From contig NZ_FMTY01000001.1 of NCBI RefSeq assembly GCF_900100625.1, positions 434,001 through 498,000 on the forward strand: a stretch of 64,000 nucleotides of DNA, written 5' to 3'. The position numbers and the translations under genes were made by a program. This DNA is from Flavobacterium saliperosum (GTDB lineage: Bacteria > Bacteroidota > Bacteroidia > Flavobacteriales > Flavobacteriaceae). The notes beneath the pieces are model-generated. The model saw nothing but the letters and a program-made list of their open reading frames with translations, did no database searches and was not told where the DNA came from. Positions 7,884-15,347 of this stretch are shown here, one piece after another; the first letter of the stretch is position 1, and every line of letters starts with the position of its first letter.

Positions 7884-7891
7884 TAACTTTG
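7884..7891 (+). promoter_or_regulatory. -7 box of the YceI gene
   Basis: TAACTTTG, identical to the pirin -7 box, 38 nt upstream of the ATG at 7930. Confidence 0.65.
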
Positions 7892-7929
7892 CTTCATCAA
7901 ATTGAAATAAAAATTTAAAAAATAAAATT

Positions 7930-8460
7930 ATGGCAACTACAAAATGGGCAATTGACCCGACACACTCAGAAATTGGATTTAAAGTAAAACACATGATGTT
8001 TACCAACGTATCCGGAAAATTTGAAAACTATGATGCGACGATTATCACGGAAGGTGATGATTTCACTAACGCTTCCATTGAATTTTCAGCCGATATCAAT
8101 TCGGTAGACACCCGAAATGCCGACAGAGACAATCACTTAAAAAGTGCCGATTTCTTCGACGCGGAAAACCACCCAAAAATGAGTTTCAAAGCGTCTTCGT
8201 TTACGAAAGTTGATGATGAAAACTACGAATTGGCGGGCGATTTAACCATGAGAGGCGTTACGAAATTCGTAAAACTTCCGGCAGAATTCAGCGGATTGAT
8301 GACCGATCCTTGGGGAAACACCAAAGCGGGTATCAACGTTTCCGGTAAAGTAAACCGTAAAGACTGGGGCTTAAACTGGAACTCGGCTTTGGAAACCGGT
8401 GGTGTTTTAGTGAGTGAAGACGTGAAATTGAACATCGAACTACAGCTTTTAAAACAATAA
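7930..8460 (+). CDS. YceI family (polyisoprenoid-binding-like) protein
   Basis: A 176-residue lipocalin-like beta-barrel protein. It begins WAIDPTHSEIGFKVKHMMFTNVSGKFENYD and carries NRDNHLKSADFFDAENHPKMSFKAS-like segments (residues about 60-85), which are YceI hallmarks. Unlike E. coli YceI it has no signal peptide, so it is probably cytoplasmic. Family members bind isoprenoid lipids or quinone-like molecules and are often stress-induced. It has its own promoter with the palindrome shared with pirin, and a strong terminator follows. Confidence 0.9.
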   Translation: MATTKWAIDPTHSEIGFKVKHMMFTNVSGKFENYDATIITEGDDFTNASIEFSADINSVDTRNADRDNHLKSADFFDAENHPKMSFKASSFTKVDDENYELAGDLTMRGVTKFVKLPAEFSGLMTDPWGNTKAGINVSGKVNRKDWGLNWNSALETGGVLVSEDVKLNIELQLLKQ

Positions 8461-8534
8461 GTTCCCTTTTTACCCCAAACAAAAAAGATTTGAAATCTAA
8501 AATTTCATAATAATAGGTTTTTGGTTGATGATGG

Positions 8535-8567
8535 CCCTGTACTTTGTAATGAAGTGCAGGGTTTTTT
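8535..8567 (+). terminator. Terminator after the YceI gene
   Basis: A 10-bp stem (CCCTGTACTT 8535-8544 with AAGTGCAGGG 8552-8561, one G-T pair), a 7-nt loop and a run of six T. Confidence 0.85.
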
Positions 8568-8595
8568 CATTCCCGACACAAAAGATACTTCCTTT

Positions 8596-8650
8596 TAGCC
8601 CCGATGGGAGCGGCATCCCGCCTTGGCGGATAGAGCGGACAGCGGGAAAG
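8596..8650 (+). repeat. Interspersed repeat, copy 2
   Basis: Contains GATGGGAGCGGCATCC and GATAGAGCGGACAGCGGG separated by a compact hairpin CCGCC-TT-GGCGG (8618-8629). It is the same element as the inverted copy at 3491-3560 but with a much shorter centre. It lies between the YceI terminator and the fabD promoter. Confidence 0.65.
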
Positions 8651-8673
8651 ACGATTCCAAACCGGCCCAAAAC

Positions 8674-8702
8674 TTGGCGCTCCAAAAAAATTACTATTTT
8701 TG
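8674..8702 (+). promoter_or_regulatory. Promoter of fabD
   Basis: TTG (8674-8676), 18-nt spacer, TATTTTTG (8695-8702), a good -33/-7 pair 25 nt before the ATG at 8728. Confidence 0.7.
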
Positions 8703-8727
8703 CAACAACAAACAAAATCAATTGAAC

Positions 8728-9600
8728 ATGAAAGCATACGTTTTCCCGGGTCAAGGTGCTCAGTTCACCGGAATGGGTAAAGATTTATATGAGACTTCGC
8801 CTTTGGCAAAAGATTTATTCGAAAAAGCCAATGAAATATTAGGGTTCCGCATTACCGACATTATGTTTGAAGGGACGGCAGAGCAATTAAAAGAAACCAA
8901 AGTAACGCAACCGGCCGTGTTTTTACACTCGGTTATTCTGGCAAAAACTTTAGACAACTTTAAACCGGAAATGGTGGCAGGACACTCGTTAGGCGAATTT
9001 TCCGCATTGGTTGCTAACGGAGCGTTGTCTTTTGAAGACGGATTGAAACTGGTTTCCCAACGCGCCATCGCGATGCAGAAAGCTTGTGAAATAACCCCAT
9101 CCACTATGGCTGCGGTTTTAAACTTAGACGACAAAATCGTGGAAGACATTTGTGCTTCGATTGACGGTGTGGTGGTTGCGGCGAATTACAACTGTCCGGG
9201 ACAATTGGTGATTTCCGGCGAATTGAAAGCCGTGGAAGAAGCCTGCGAAAAAATGAAAGAAGCCGGAGCGAAACGCGCTTTGATTTTACCGGTGGGTGGT
9301 GCTTTCCACTCTCCGATGATGGAACCGGCAAGAGAAGAATTGGCGGCGGCTATTGAAGCAACCACTTTCGCTACCCCTATTTGTCCGGTATATCAGAATG
9401 TAACGGCAAGCGCTGTTTCCGATGCAGACGAAATTAAAAAGAACTTAATTATCCAATTGACGGCTCCGGTAAAATGGACGCAATCCGTACAACAGATGAT
9501 CGCTGACGGAGCGACTTCCTTTACCGAAGTAGGCCCCGGAAAAGTTTTGGTGGGATTAGTAAATAAAATCAATAAGGAAGTGGAAACGATTTCTGCGTAA
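8728..9600 (+). CDS. fabD: Malonyl-CoA:ACP transacylase
   Basis: A 290-residue acyltransferase that loads malonate onto acyl carrier protein for fatty-acid synthesis. GQGAQ (8-12) opens the fold, the nucleophile is S87 in GHSLGEFSALVANG, and the catalytic His is H194 in GAFHSPMM. The frame is open further upstream into the repeat, but the ATG at 8728 gives the canonical N-terminus MKAYVFPGQG and lies behind a well-formed promoter. It is monocistronic between two terminators. Confidence 0.96.
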   Translation: MKAYVFPGQGAQFTGMGKDLYETSPLAKDLFEKANEILGFRITDIMFEGTAEQLKETKVTQPAVFLHSVILAKTLDNFKPEMVAGHSLGEFSALVANGALSFEDGLKLVSQRAIAMQKACEITPSTMAAVLNLDDKIVEDICASIDGVVVAANYNCPGQLVISGELKAVEEACEKMKEAGAKRALILPVGGAFHSPMMEPAREELAAAIEATTFATPICPVYQNVTASAVSDADEIKKNLIIQLTAPVKWTQSVQQMIADGATSFTEVGPGKVLVGLVNKINKEVETISA

Positions 9601-9620
9601 CCCTTAAAATTCACATTTGA

Positions 9621-9651
9621 AACTCCGACAGGCAACCGTCGGAGTTTTTTA
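9621..9651 (+). terminator. Terminator after fabD
   Basis: A 9-bp stem AACTCCGAC (9621-9629) / GTCGGAGTT (9638-9646) followed by T residues. Confidence 0.85.
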
Positions 9652-9660
9652 TTTTAATGA

Positions 9661-9668
9661 TATCTTTG
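9661..9668 (+). promoter_or_regulatory. -7 box of the HipA-like kinase gene
   Basis: TATCTTTG matches TAnnTTTG and lies 20 nt before the ATG at 9689. Confidence 0.55.
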
Positions 9669-9688
9669 TTCTACTAGAATTGTACTGT

Positions 9689-10480
9689 ATGAGTCATGAA
9701 AAGTTACGAAGCGTAAATGTAACCCGTTACATAACCCCTTTGCGCGAGGGAGGTTCTTTACCCGCATTAGCCGAAGCCGATGACGATTTTAAATACGTTT
9801 TAAAATTTCGCGGAGCCGGTCATGGCGTAAAAGCCCTGATTGCCGAATTGCTGGGTGGCGAAATTGCCCGATTTTTAGGCTTGCCTGTTCCGGAGTTGGT
9901 TTTTGCCACGCTGGACGAAGCGTTCGGAAGAATGGAAGGCGATGAGGAAATTCAGGACTTGCTTCAATTCAGCCAGGGATTGAATCTGGGTTTGCATTAT
10001 CTTTCGGGAGCAATTACCTATGATACTGCCGTGAATGATTGCGATGAACTCCTCGCGTCTAAAATCGTTTGGCTGGATGCTTTCATCACTAACGTGGATC
10101 GAACGTTCCGCAACACGAATCTGTTAATCTGGCATAAAGAGCTTTGGCTGATTGACCACGGTGCTTCCTTTTATTTTCACCATGCCTGGGACAATTGGAA
10201 AGCGAATGCGGTGAGTCCTTTTGTGCTGATAAAAGATCATGTCCTGCTGCCAAAAGCGACAAAAATGGAAGAAGTTCATGCGGAATTCACCCGGAAATTA
10301 AACGACACGGTGCTGAAAGAACTCGTAGATTTAATTCCGGAAGATTGGTTGCAATGGGAAAACGGAGCAATACCCCCCGAAGAAATCAAAGCCATTTACT
10401 TTCAATTCTTGTCAATGCGATTGGCAAACGCTGATAACTTTTTAAAACAAACACAAGATGCACGAAAAACACTTATATGA
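9689..10480 (+). CDS. HipA-like kinase family protein
   Basis: A 263-residue protein with a minimal HipA-type kinase layout: a possible ATP-binding lysine in YVLKF (K39), a catalytic-loop-like NVDRTFRNTN with D137, and a metal-binding LIDHG with D156. It lacks the long N-terminal domain of classical HipA toxins and is about half their size. The start at 9689 follows a -7 box; the frame extends 24 codons upstream into the fabD terminator, which is implausible. Its last 23 nt overlap the DUF3037 gene, so the two are translationally coupled. Substrate unknown. Confidence 0.75.
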   Translation: MSHEKLRSVNVTRYITPLREGGSLPALAEADDDFKYVLKFRGAGHGVKALIAELLGGEIARFLGLPVPELVFATLDEAFGRMEGDEEIQDLLQFSQGLNLGLHYLSGAITYDTAVNDCDELLASKIVWLDAFITNVDRTFRNTNLLIWHKELWLIDHGASFYFHHAWDNWKANAVSPFVLIKDHVLLPKATKMEEVHAEFTRKLNDTVLKELVDLIPEDWLQWENGAIPPEEIKAIYFQFLSMRLANADNFLKQTQDARKTLI

Positions 10481-10841
10481 ATATGCGGTAATTCGTGTGG
10501 TACCTAAAGTAGAACGCGAAGAATTCATCAATGTCGGATTAATGCTTTTCTGTAAGCGACAGAAATACCTGAGAATTGAACATCAAATTCCTGCGGAGAA
10601 AATAAGATTGTGCTGTCCGGATTTTGATGTGGAACAATTGGAAGAAAACCTGACCTCGTTTACCAAAATTTGTTCCGGCAAACAAGAAGGAGGTCCGATA
10701 GCCGAGTTTGAAATAGCGGAACGTTTTCGTTGGCTTACGGCTGTGAGAAGTTCCAGCATACAAACCTCAAGACCCCATCCCGGGTTTAGTACTGATTTGG
10801 ACAAAACATTTGAAAAATTATATACCGAATTGGTGCTGTAA
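10458..10841 (+). CDS. DUF3037 family protein, partner of the HipA-like kinase
   Basis: A 127-residue soluble protein with the DUF3037 N-terminal signature YAVIRVVPKVEREEFINVGLMLFC (residues about 9-32). It contains no membrane span or recognised catalytic motif. It overlaps the kinase gene by 23 nt in another frame, a close coupling that suggests the products act together. From memory, HipA-like/DUF3037 neighbours occur in several phyla. Whether they form a toxin-antitoxin pair, a regulator or a metabolic kinase is unknown. Confidence 0.75.
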   Translation: MHEKHLYEYAVIRVVPKVEREEFINVGLMLFCKRQKYLRIEHQIPAEKIRLCCPDFDVEQLEENLTSFTKICSGKQEGGPIAEFEIAERFRWLTAVRSSSIQTSRPHPGFSTDLDKTFEKLYTELVL

Positions 10842-10967
10842 AATAACTTTCCCGGAATAGTTTATTGTTTTAAAAATAAATTTTTCAATATGTTTCGTTT
10901 TTTATTAAAATTTTATTTTAACTTTAACTGTAAGTATAATTAATTATTAATTCTTAAAAATTAGAAA

Positions 10968-11219
10968 ATGAAAAAAACACTTTTAGCTTTAGCGTTTGTT
11001 GGAGCATTGATGGTTTCTTGTAAAGAAAAAACAGAAGACAAAGTAGAAGATGCTGTAGAAGCAGTTGGTACAGAAATGACTGAAACTGTTGACTCTACAG
11101 CTGCTGCTGCTGGTGAAGCTATTGATTCTGCTGCTGCTAATGCCGAAGACGCTGCTGCTGCTGGAGCTGCAAAAGTTGAAGAAGCTGCAAAAGACGCAAA
11201 AGAAGCTATTAAAAAGTAA
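10968..11219 (+). CDS. Small Ala/Glu-rich lipoprotein (paralogue 1)
   Basis: An 83-residue precursor with signal peptide and lipobox (ALMVSC, lipid-modified C18). The acidic CKEKTED start may act as a lipoprotein surface-export signal, as described for Flavobacterium and Capnocytophaga. The mature part is a low-complexity, probably helical string of Ala, Glu, Asp and Lys. Alanine is written almost only as GCT, giving (GCT)n tracts, unlike neighbouring genes that also use GCC and GCG; this bias fits high expression. A long AT-rich leader precedes it and a TTCG-loop terminator follows. A second copy lies at 17712. Confidence 0.75.
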   Translation: MKKTLLALAFVGALMVSCKEKTEDKVEDAVEAVGTEMTETVDSTAAAAGEAIDSAAANAEDAAAAGAAKVEEAAKDAKEAIKK

Positions 11220-11224
11220 TCTTT

Positions 11225-11252
11225 TAAAGGTCGGTTCGCCGGCCTTTTTTTT
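11225..11252 (+). terminator. Terminator of lipoprotein 1
   Basis: AAAGGTCGG - TTCG - CCGGCCTTT stem-loop followed by a T-run. Confidence 0.85.
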
Positions 11253-11275
11253 ATTTGAAAACAATCTTACTTTAC

Positions 11276-11310
11276 ATAAAAACTCCCAAACCGTTTCCGA
11301 TTTGGGAGTT
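11276..11310 (-). terminator. Terminator of galE
   Basis: A 10-bp inverted repeat AACTCCCAAA (11281-11290) / TTTGGGAGTT (11301-11310); on the minus strand it is followed by TTTTTA, 20 nt past the galE stop. Confidence 0.75.
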
Positions 11311-11330
11311 TCGCTTTTATAGGCATTAAA

Positions 11331-12344
11331 TCAATTTCTGATTTTCTGTTCCCATTTCCAGGCACTGGCCAAGGCTTCTTCTAAGGTAGATTGTGATTTC
11401 CAACCTAAAACGGCATTCGCCTTATCGGTATTCGCATATGCTTCCGTGATATCGCCGCTTCTTCGGCTTACGATTTTATAGGGTAATTTTTGTCCGCTCA
11501 CTTTTTCGAAAGCCTGAATCACTTCCAACACCGAGCTTCCGGTTCCCGTTCCCACATTAAAGGTTTCTACTTTTGCCGTATTTCTCTTTTCCATTAAACG
11601 TTGTAAGGCGACCACATGCGCTTTTGCCAAATCCACCACATGAATGTAATCACGAATGCAGGTTCCGTCCGCGGTAGGGTAATCATCCCCAAAAACAGAC
11701 AACTCTTTTCGCAATCCGATACCCGTTTGCGTGATAAAGGGCACTAAATTCTGCGGAATCCCTATTGGCAATTCACCTATTTCAGCACTTGGATGCGCAC
11801 CAATCGGGTTAAAATAGCGTAATAAAATCGCGTTGATATTGGTCACATTAACCACGTCGCTGATAATTTCCTCTCCGATTTGCTTGGTGTTTCCATAAGG
11901 CGACATCGCCTGTTGCACAGGTGCCTCTTCAGTGATGGGCATTTTTTCGGCTTGACCGTAAACCGTGCAGGAAGAACTGAAAATCAAATTCGCTTTTGGC
12001 TTTTTCTGCAATTCCTGAAGCAGATATACTAAAGTGCAAATATTATTTTCGTAATACAACAACGGATTTTCAACGCTCTCGCCTACCGCTTTCGAAGCCG
12101 CAAAATGAATCACCCCCGAAACATCAGGATGTCGTTTAAAAAAATCCTGAACAGCCTTTTTTTCGCGTAAATCCAGTTTCTCAAAAGCCGGAGTTTTGCC
12201 CGTAATCCGAAATATTCCATCCAAAACCTCCAAAGAAGAATTCGACAAATCATCGATAATGATTACGTCAAAACCCTGATTCTGCAATTCGACAACAGTA
12301 TGCGAACCGATAAACCCTAAACCGCCTGTTACAAGTATTTTCAT
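11331..12344 (-). CDS. galE: UDP-glucose 4-epimerase
   Basis: A 337-residue extended short-chain dehydrogenase. The NAD-binding GGLGFIG motif is at residues 7-13, catalytic Y150 and K154 are in SPYGNTK, and the Ser of SSSCTVYG (about 124-126) completes the triad. It interconverts UDP-glucose and UDP-galactose for polysaccharide synthesis. It lies 64 nt downstream of the DegT-type aminotransferase on the same strand, and with waaA forms a small cell-surface-sugar neighbourhood. Confidence 0.95.
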   Translation of the reverse strand: MKILVTGGLGFIGSHTVVELQNQGFDVIIIDDLSNSSLEVLDGIFRITGKTPAFEKLDLREKKAVQDFFKRHPDVSGVIHFAASKAVGESVENPLLYYENNICTLVYLLQELQKKPKANLIFSSSCTVYGQAEKMPITEEAPVQQAMSPYGNTKQIGEEIISDVVNVTNINAILLRYFNPIGAHPSAEIGELPIGIPQNLVPFITQTGIGLRKELSVFGDDYPTADGTCIRDYIHVVDLAKAHVVALQRLMEKRNTAKVETFNVGTGTGSSVLEVIQAFEKVSGQKLPYKIVSRRSGDITEAYANTDKANAVLGWKSQSTLEEALASAWKWEQKIRN

Positions 12345-12408
12345 TTAGATGATTTGAAATTATAAACAATTAATTACATAAGATTATAAAAATAAGTCTT
12401 ATCCTTAA

Positions 12409-13539
12409 TTAATTAAAAAATTCAAGTACCGAATCGACAATAAAGCGGATTTGCTCGTCGTCCAACTCAGTATGCATTGGTAATGAGATTACTTCTTTCA
12501 CCAATTGGTTGGTTATCGGAAAATCTTCTTCCTTATATCGCGGGTCCAGATAGGCTTTCTGACTGTGTAACGGAATCGGGTAATAAATCGCACACGGAAT
12601 TCCTTTTGCCAAAAGGTGCTCCATTAATGCATCTCGGTTCGCATCGATGATTCGTAACGTATATTGGTGAAAAACATGACAGTCACAGGCATCACAAATC
12701 GTCGGTGCAATAATGTTTTTATGTCCTTCAAAACCTTTGGAGTACTTTCTTGCGGCGTTTTGTCTTGCTTCATTGTAGGAATCCAACAAAGGCAACTTAG
12801 CATTCAGAACTGCTGCCTGAATACTGTCCAAACGGGAATTTACCCCAACCACATCATGATGGTAACGCACATACATTCCGTGATTTACAATCCCTCTTAA
12901 GGTATGCGCCAAAGCATCATCATTGGTAAAAATCGCCCCGCCATCTCCGTAACATCCTAAATTTTTGGATGGAAAGAAAGAAGTTGCGCCCACATGACCA
13001 ATAGTTCCCACTTTTCTTTTCACGCCGTCTCTTCCTGTGAAATCGGCACCAATCGCCTGTGCATTATCTTCAATTACATATAAATTGTGTTCGTTGGCAA
13101 TATCCATAATTGCGTCCATATTGGCCGCACGACCAAACAAATGCACGGGAACAATCGCTTTCGTTTTTGGAGTAATCGCTTTCTTAATCGCTTCAATGGA
13201 AATGTTCATATTCCCCATTTCCACATCCACCAGTACCGGTGTAAGTTGTAATAATGCAATAACTTCAACGGTGGCTGCGAAAGTGAAATCGGCTGTAATA
13301 ACCTCATCGCCGGGTTGCAATCCCAAGCCCATCATGGCAATCTGCAAAGCATCGGTTCCGTTGGCACACGGGATCACGTGTTTCACACCCAAATAGTCTT
13401 CCAAAGATTTTTGGAACTGTTGTACTTGCGGTCCGTTAATATATGTGTTGGTATCTAAAACCTCCTGAATGGAAGCGTTTACGGTATCTTTTATTTTTTC
13501 ATATTGACTTTTCAAGTCAACCATTTGTAGTTTTCTCAT
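12409..13539 (-). CDS. DegT/DnrJ/EryC1/StrS family sugar aminotransferase
   Basis: A 376-residue PLP enzyme. The Schiff-base lysine is K192 in FFPSKNLGCYGDGGAI, with EDNAQAIGA (about 157-165) supplying the PLP Asp. Members convert keto-sugar nucleotides to amino sugars for lipopolysaccharide or glycan synthesis. It precedes galE on the minus strand and diverges from waaA across about 100 nt. The exact sugar substrate cannot be read from the sequence. Confidence 0.9.
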   Translation of the reverse strand: MRKLQMVDLKSQYEKIKDTVNASIQEVLDTNTYINGPQVQQFQKSLEDYLGVKHVIPCANGTDALQIAMMGLGLQPGDEVITADFTFAATVEVIALLQLTPVLVDVEMGNMNISIEAIKKAITPKTKAIVPVHLFGRAANMDAIMDIANEHNLYVIEDNAQAIGADFTGRDGVKRKVGTIGHVGATSFFPSKNLGCYGDGGAIFTNDDALAHTLRGIVNHGMYVRYHHDVVGVNSRLDSIQAAVLNAKLPLLDSYNEARQNAARKYSKGFEGHKNIIAPTICDACDCHVFHQYTLRIIDANRDALMEHLLAKGIPCAIYYPIPLHSQKAYLDPRYKEEDFPITNQLVKEVISLPMHTELDDEQIRFIVDSVLEFFN

Positions 13540-13638
13540 CTGAAAAATGTATTTAAAACAAGCAAAAATACGAATTAAAGTAGAATGATTTATGGATAAT
13601 AAAAAGAAACCGTATTTTAGCGCAACAAAAGGAACGTT

Positions 13639-14871
13639 ATGTTTTTTCTCTATAATTTAGTGGTTCAGCTTACGGGATTCCTCCTGAAAATTGTGGCTTT
13701 GTTCAGTCCGAAAATTAAGATGTTTGTGGACGGACGGAAGTCGGTTTTCGACACCTTATCCCAAAAAATTTCCGCATCCGACAAGACCATTTGGTTTCAT
13801 GCCGCTTCGTTGGGCGAATACGAACAGGGACTTCCGGTGATGGAACAAATCAAAGAACACTATCCGAATCATAAAATCGTAGTAACGTTCTTCTCCCCTT
13901 CGGGTTATGAGGTACGAAAAAACAATACGGTTGCCGATGCCACGGTGTACCTTCCGCTGGACACCAAAAATAACGCACAGCAATTTCTGAAACTGACGCA
14001 TCCGGAACTGGCATTTTTCATCAAATACGAATTCTGGCCCAACTATCTGAACGAACTCAAAAAACAAAACATCAAAACCAATCTGATTTCCGGAATATTT
14101 CGCGAAAAACAAAGTTTCTTTAAATGGTATGGTGGGTTTTACCGAGATGCCCTGAAAAACTTCAATTATTTTTTTGTTCAGAACGAACGTTCGAAAAAAC
14201 TATTGCAAAGTATCGGCTTTAACAATGTGAAAATTTCCGGCGATACGCGTTTTGACCGTGTGGTTTCGATTTTGGAACGCGATAATGCGTTGGATTTCAT
14301 TGCGCAATTCAAAAACAACACGCTGACTATTGTCATCGGAAGTTCCTGGCCGAAAGACGAAGAACTGCTGTTGAACTATATCAATCAGGCCGATGCGAAT
14401 GTGAAATTCATCATTGCACCGCACAACATCAAACCGGAACAAATTCAAGAATTAAAAAAGAAGATTACGAAGAAAACAGTACTCTATTCGGAAAAAGAAA
14501 ATCAGGAATTGGCCGAATATCAGGTTTTCATAATCGACACTATAGGGATTCTGACCAAAATTTACAGTTATGCCGATATTGCCTACGTGGGTGGCGGTTT
14601 CGGAAATCCGGGCGTACATAATATTTTGGAACCGGCGACTTTCGGAATTCCGATTGTGATTGGTCCGAATTACTCCCATTTCGCCGAAGCAACCGCCTTG
14701 GTCAACATGGAAGGCTGTATCTCAATTGCCAATCAAAACGAATTGCATCAGGCTTTTGATTTGTTGGTGCAAAACGAAGACGAGCGTTACGAAAAAGGCC
14801 ATATCTGCAGCACTTTTGTTCAGATGAATAAGGGCGCGACCAAAACCATTCTGAATCATATCCGTCCGTAA
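13639..14871 (+). CDS. waaA: 3-deoxy-D-manno-octulosonic acid (Kdo) transferase
   Basis: A 410-residue GT-B glycosyltransferase with an N-terminal membrane anchor (about 1-22). The catalytic Glu lies in HAASLGEYEQGLPV (E60), and the C-terminal nucleotide site in YVGGGFGNPGVHNILEPATFGIPIVIGP (about residues 313-341). It adds Kdo from CMP-Kdo to lipid A precursor at the inner membrane. A weak -7 box (TATTTTAG, about 13613) precedes it. The GNAT gene starts 1 nt after its stop, so they are co-transcribed. Confidence 0.95.
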   Translation: MFFLYNLVVQLTGFLLKIVALFSPKIKMFVDGRKSVFDTLSQKISASDKTIWFHAASLGEYEQGLPVMEQIKEHYPNHKIVVTFFSPSGYEVRKNNTVADATVYLPLDTKNNAQQFLKLTHPELAFFIKYEFWPNYLNELKKQNIKTNLISGIFREKQSFFKWYGGFYRDALKNFNYFFVQNERSKKLLQSIGFNNVKISGDTRFDRVVSILERDNALDFIAQFKNNTLTIVIGSSWPKDEELLLNYINQADANVKFIIAPHNIKPEQIQELKKKITKKTVLYSEKENQELAEYQVFIIDTIGILTKIYSYADIAYVGGGFGNPGVHNILEPATFGIPIVIGPNYSHFAEATALVNMEGCISIANQNELHQAFDLLVQNEDERYEKGHICSTFVQMNKGATKTILNHIRP

Positions 14872-14872
14872 A

Positions 14873-15337
14873 ATGGAAAACAGCATCCATTTTAAAAGCA
14901 CAACGCCTTCGGACATCGACACCATCGTATCGCTGATGCAGGATTTCTATGCCATAGACCATTATCCTATGGATACCGAAAAATCCAAACTGCTTTTCAG
15001 AACCTTCATTGAAAATGAAACTCTCGGAAAATCCTGGCTGATTTATCACAACAATCAAATCGTTGGTTATGTGATTCTGACGTTTGTTTTCAGTTTCGAA
15101 TACGGCAGCACCATTGCTTTTCTGGACGAATTGTACCTGTCCGAAACCGCACGCGGGAAAGGAATCGGCAAAGCGGCACTTCAGTTTATTCAGACAGAAG
15201 CTCTTAAATTAAAGTTAAAAGTGATCTATCTGGAAGTGGAGAACCATAATGAAAATGCACAAAAATTGTATATTGCTCACGATTTTGCGGTCCATCATCG
15301 AAAATTGATGAAATACATTGTAAAAGAACACACTTAA
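14873..15337 (+). CDS. GNAT family N-acetyltransferase
   Basis: A 154-residue GNAT protein. The acetyl-CoA pyrophosphate loop is ARGKGIGKAALQFIQ (about residues 99-113), preceded by the beta-4 strand FLDELYLSE and followed by LEVENHNENAQKLYIAHDF, a standard motif B. The acceptor substrate is unknown. It follows waaA without a gap and precedes the S46 peptidase by 10 nt, so it is probably the second gene of a three-gene transcript. Confidence 0.88.
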   Translation: MENSIHFKSTTPSDIDTIVSLMQDFYAIDHYPMDTEKSKLLFRTFIENETLGKSWLIYHNNQIVGYVILTFVFSFEYGSTIAFLDELYLSETARGKGIGKAALQFIQTEALKLKLKVIYLEVENHNENAQKLYIAHDFAVHHRKLMKYIVKEHT

Positions 15338-15347
15338 TACCTAAAAA

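Noticed and set aside
10989..11322. Frames in other registers over the lipoprotein gene at 10968
   Set aside because: They are shadows of the GCT-rich coding tract (poly-Leu or poly-Ser translations) and have no start context.
12345..12408. Inverted repeat ATAAGA/TCTTAT between the DegT-type gene and galE
   Set aside because: Short, AT-only and without a T-run; not enough to call a terminator or operator.
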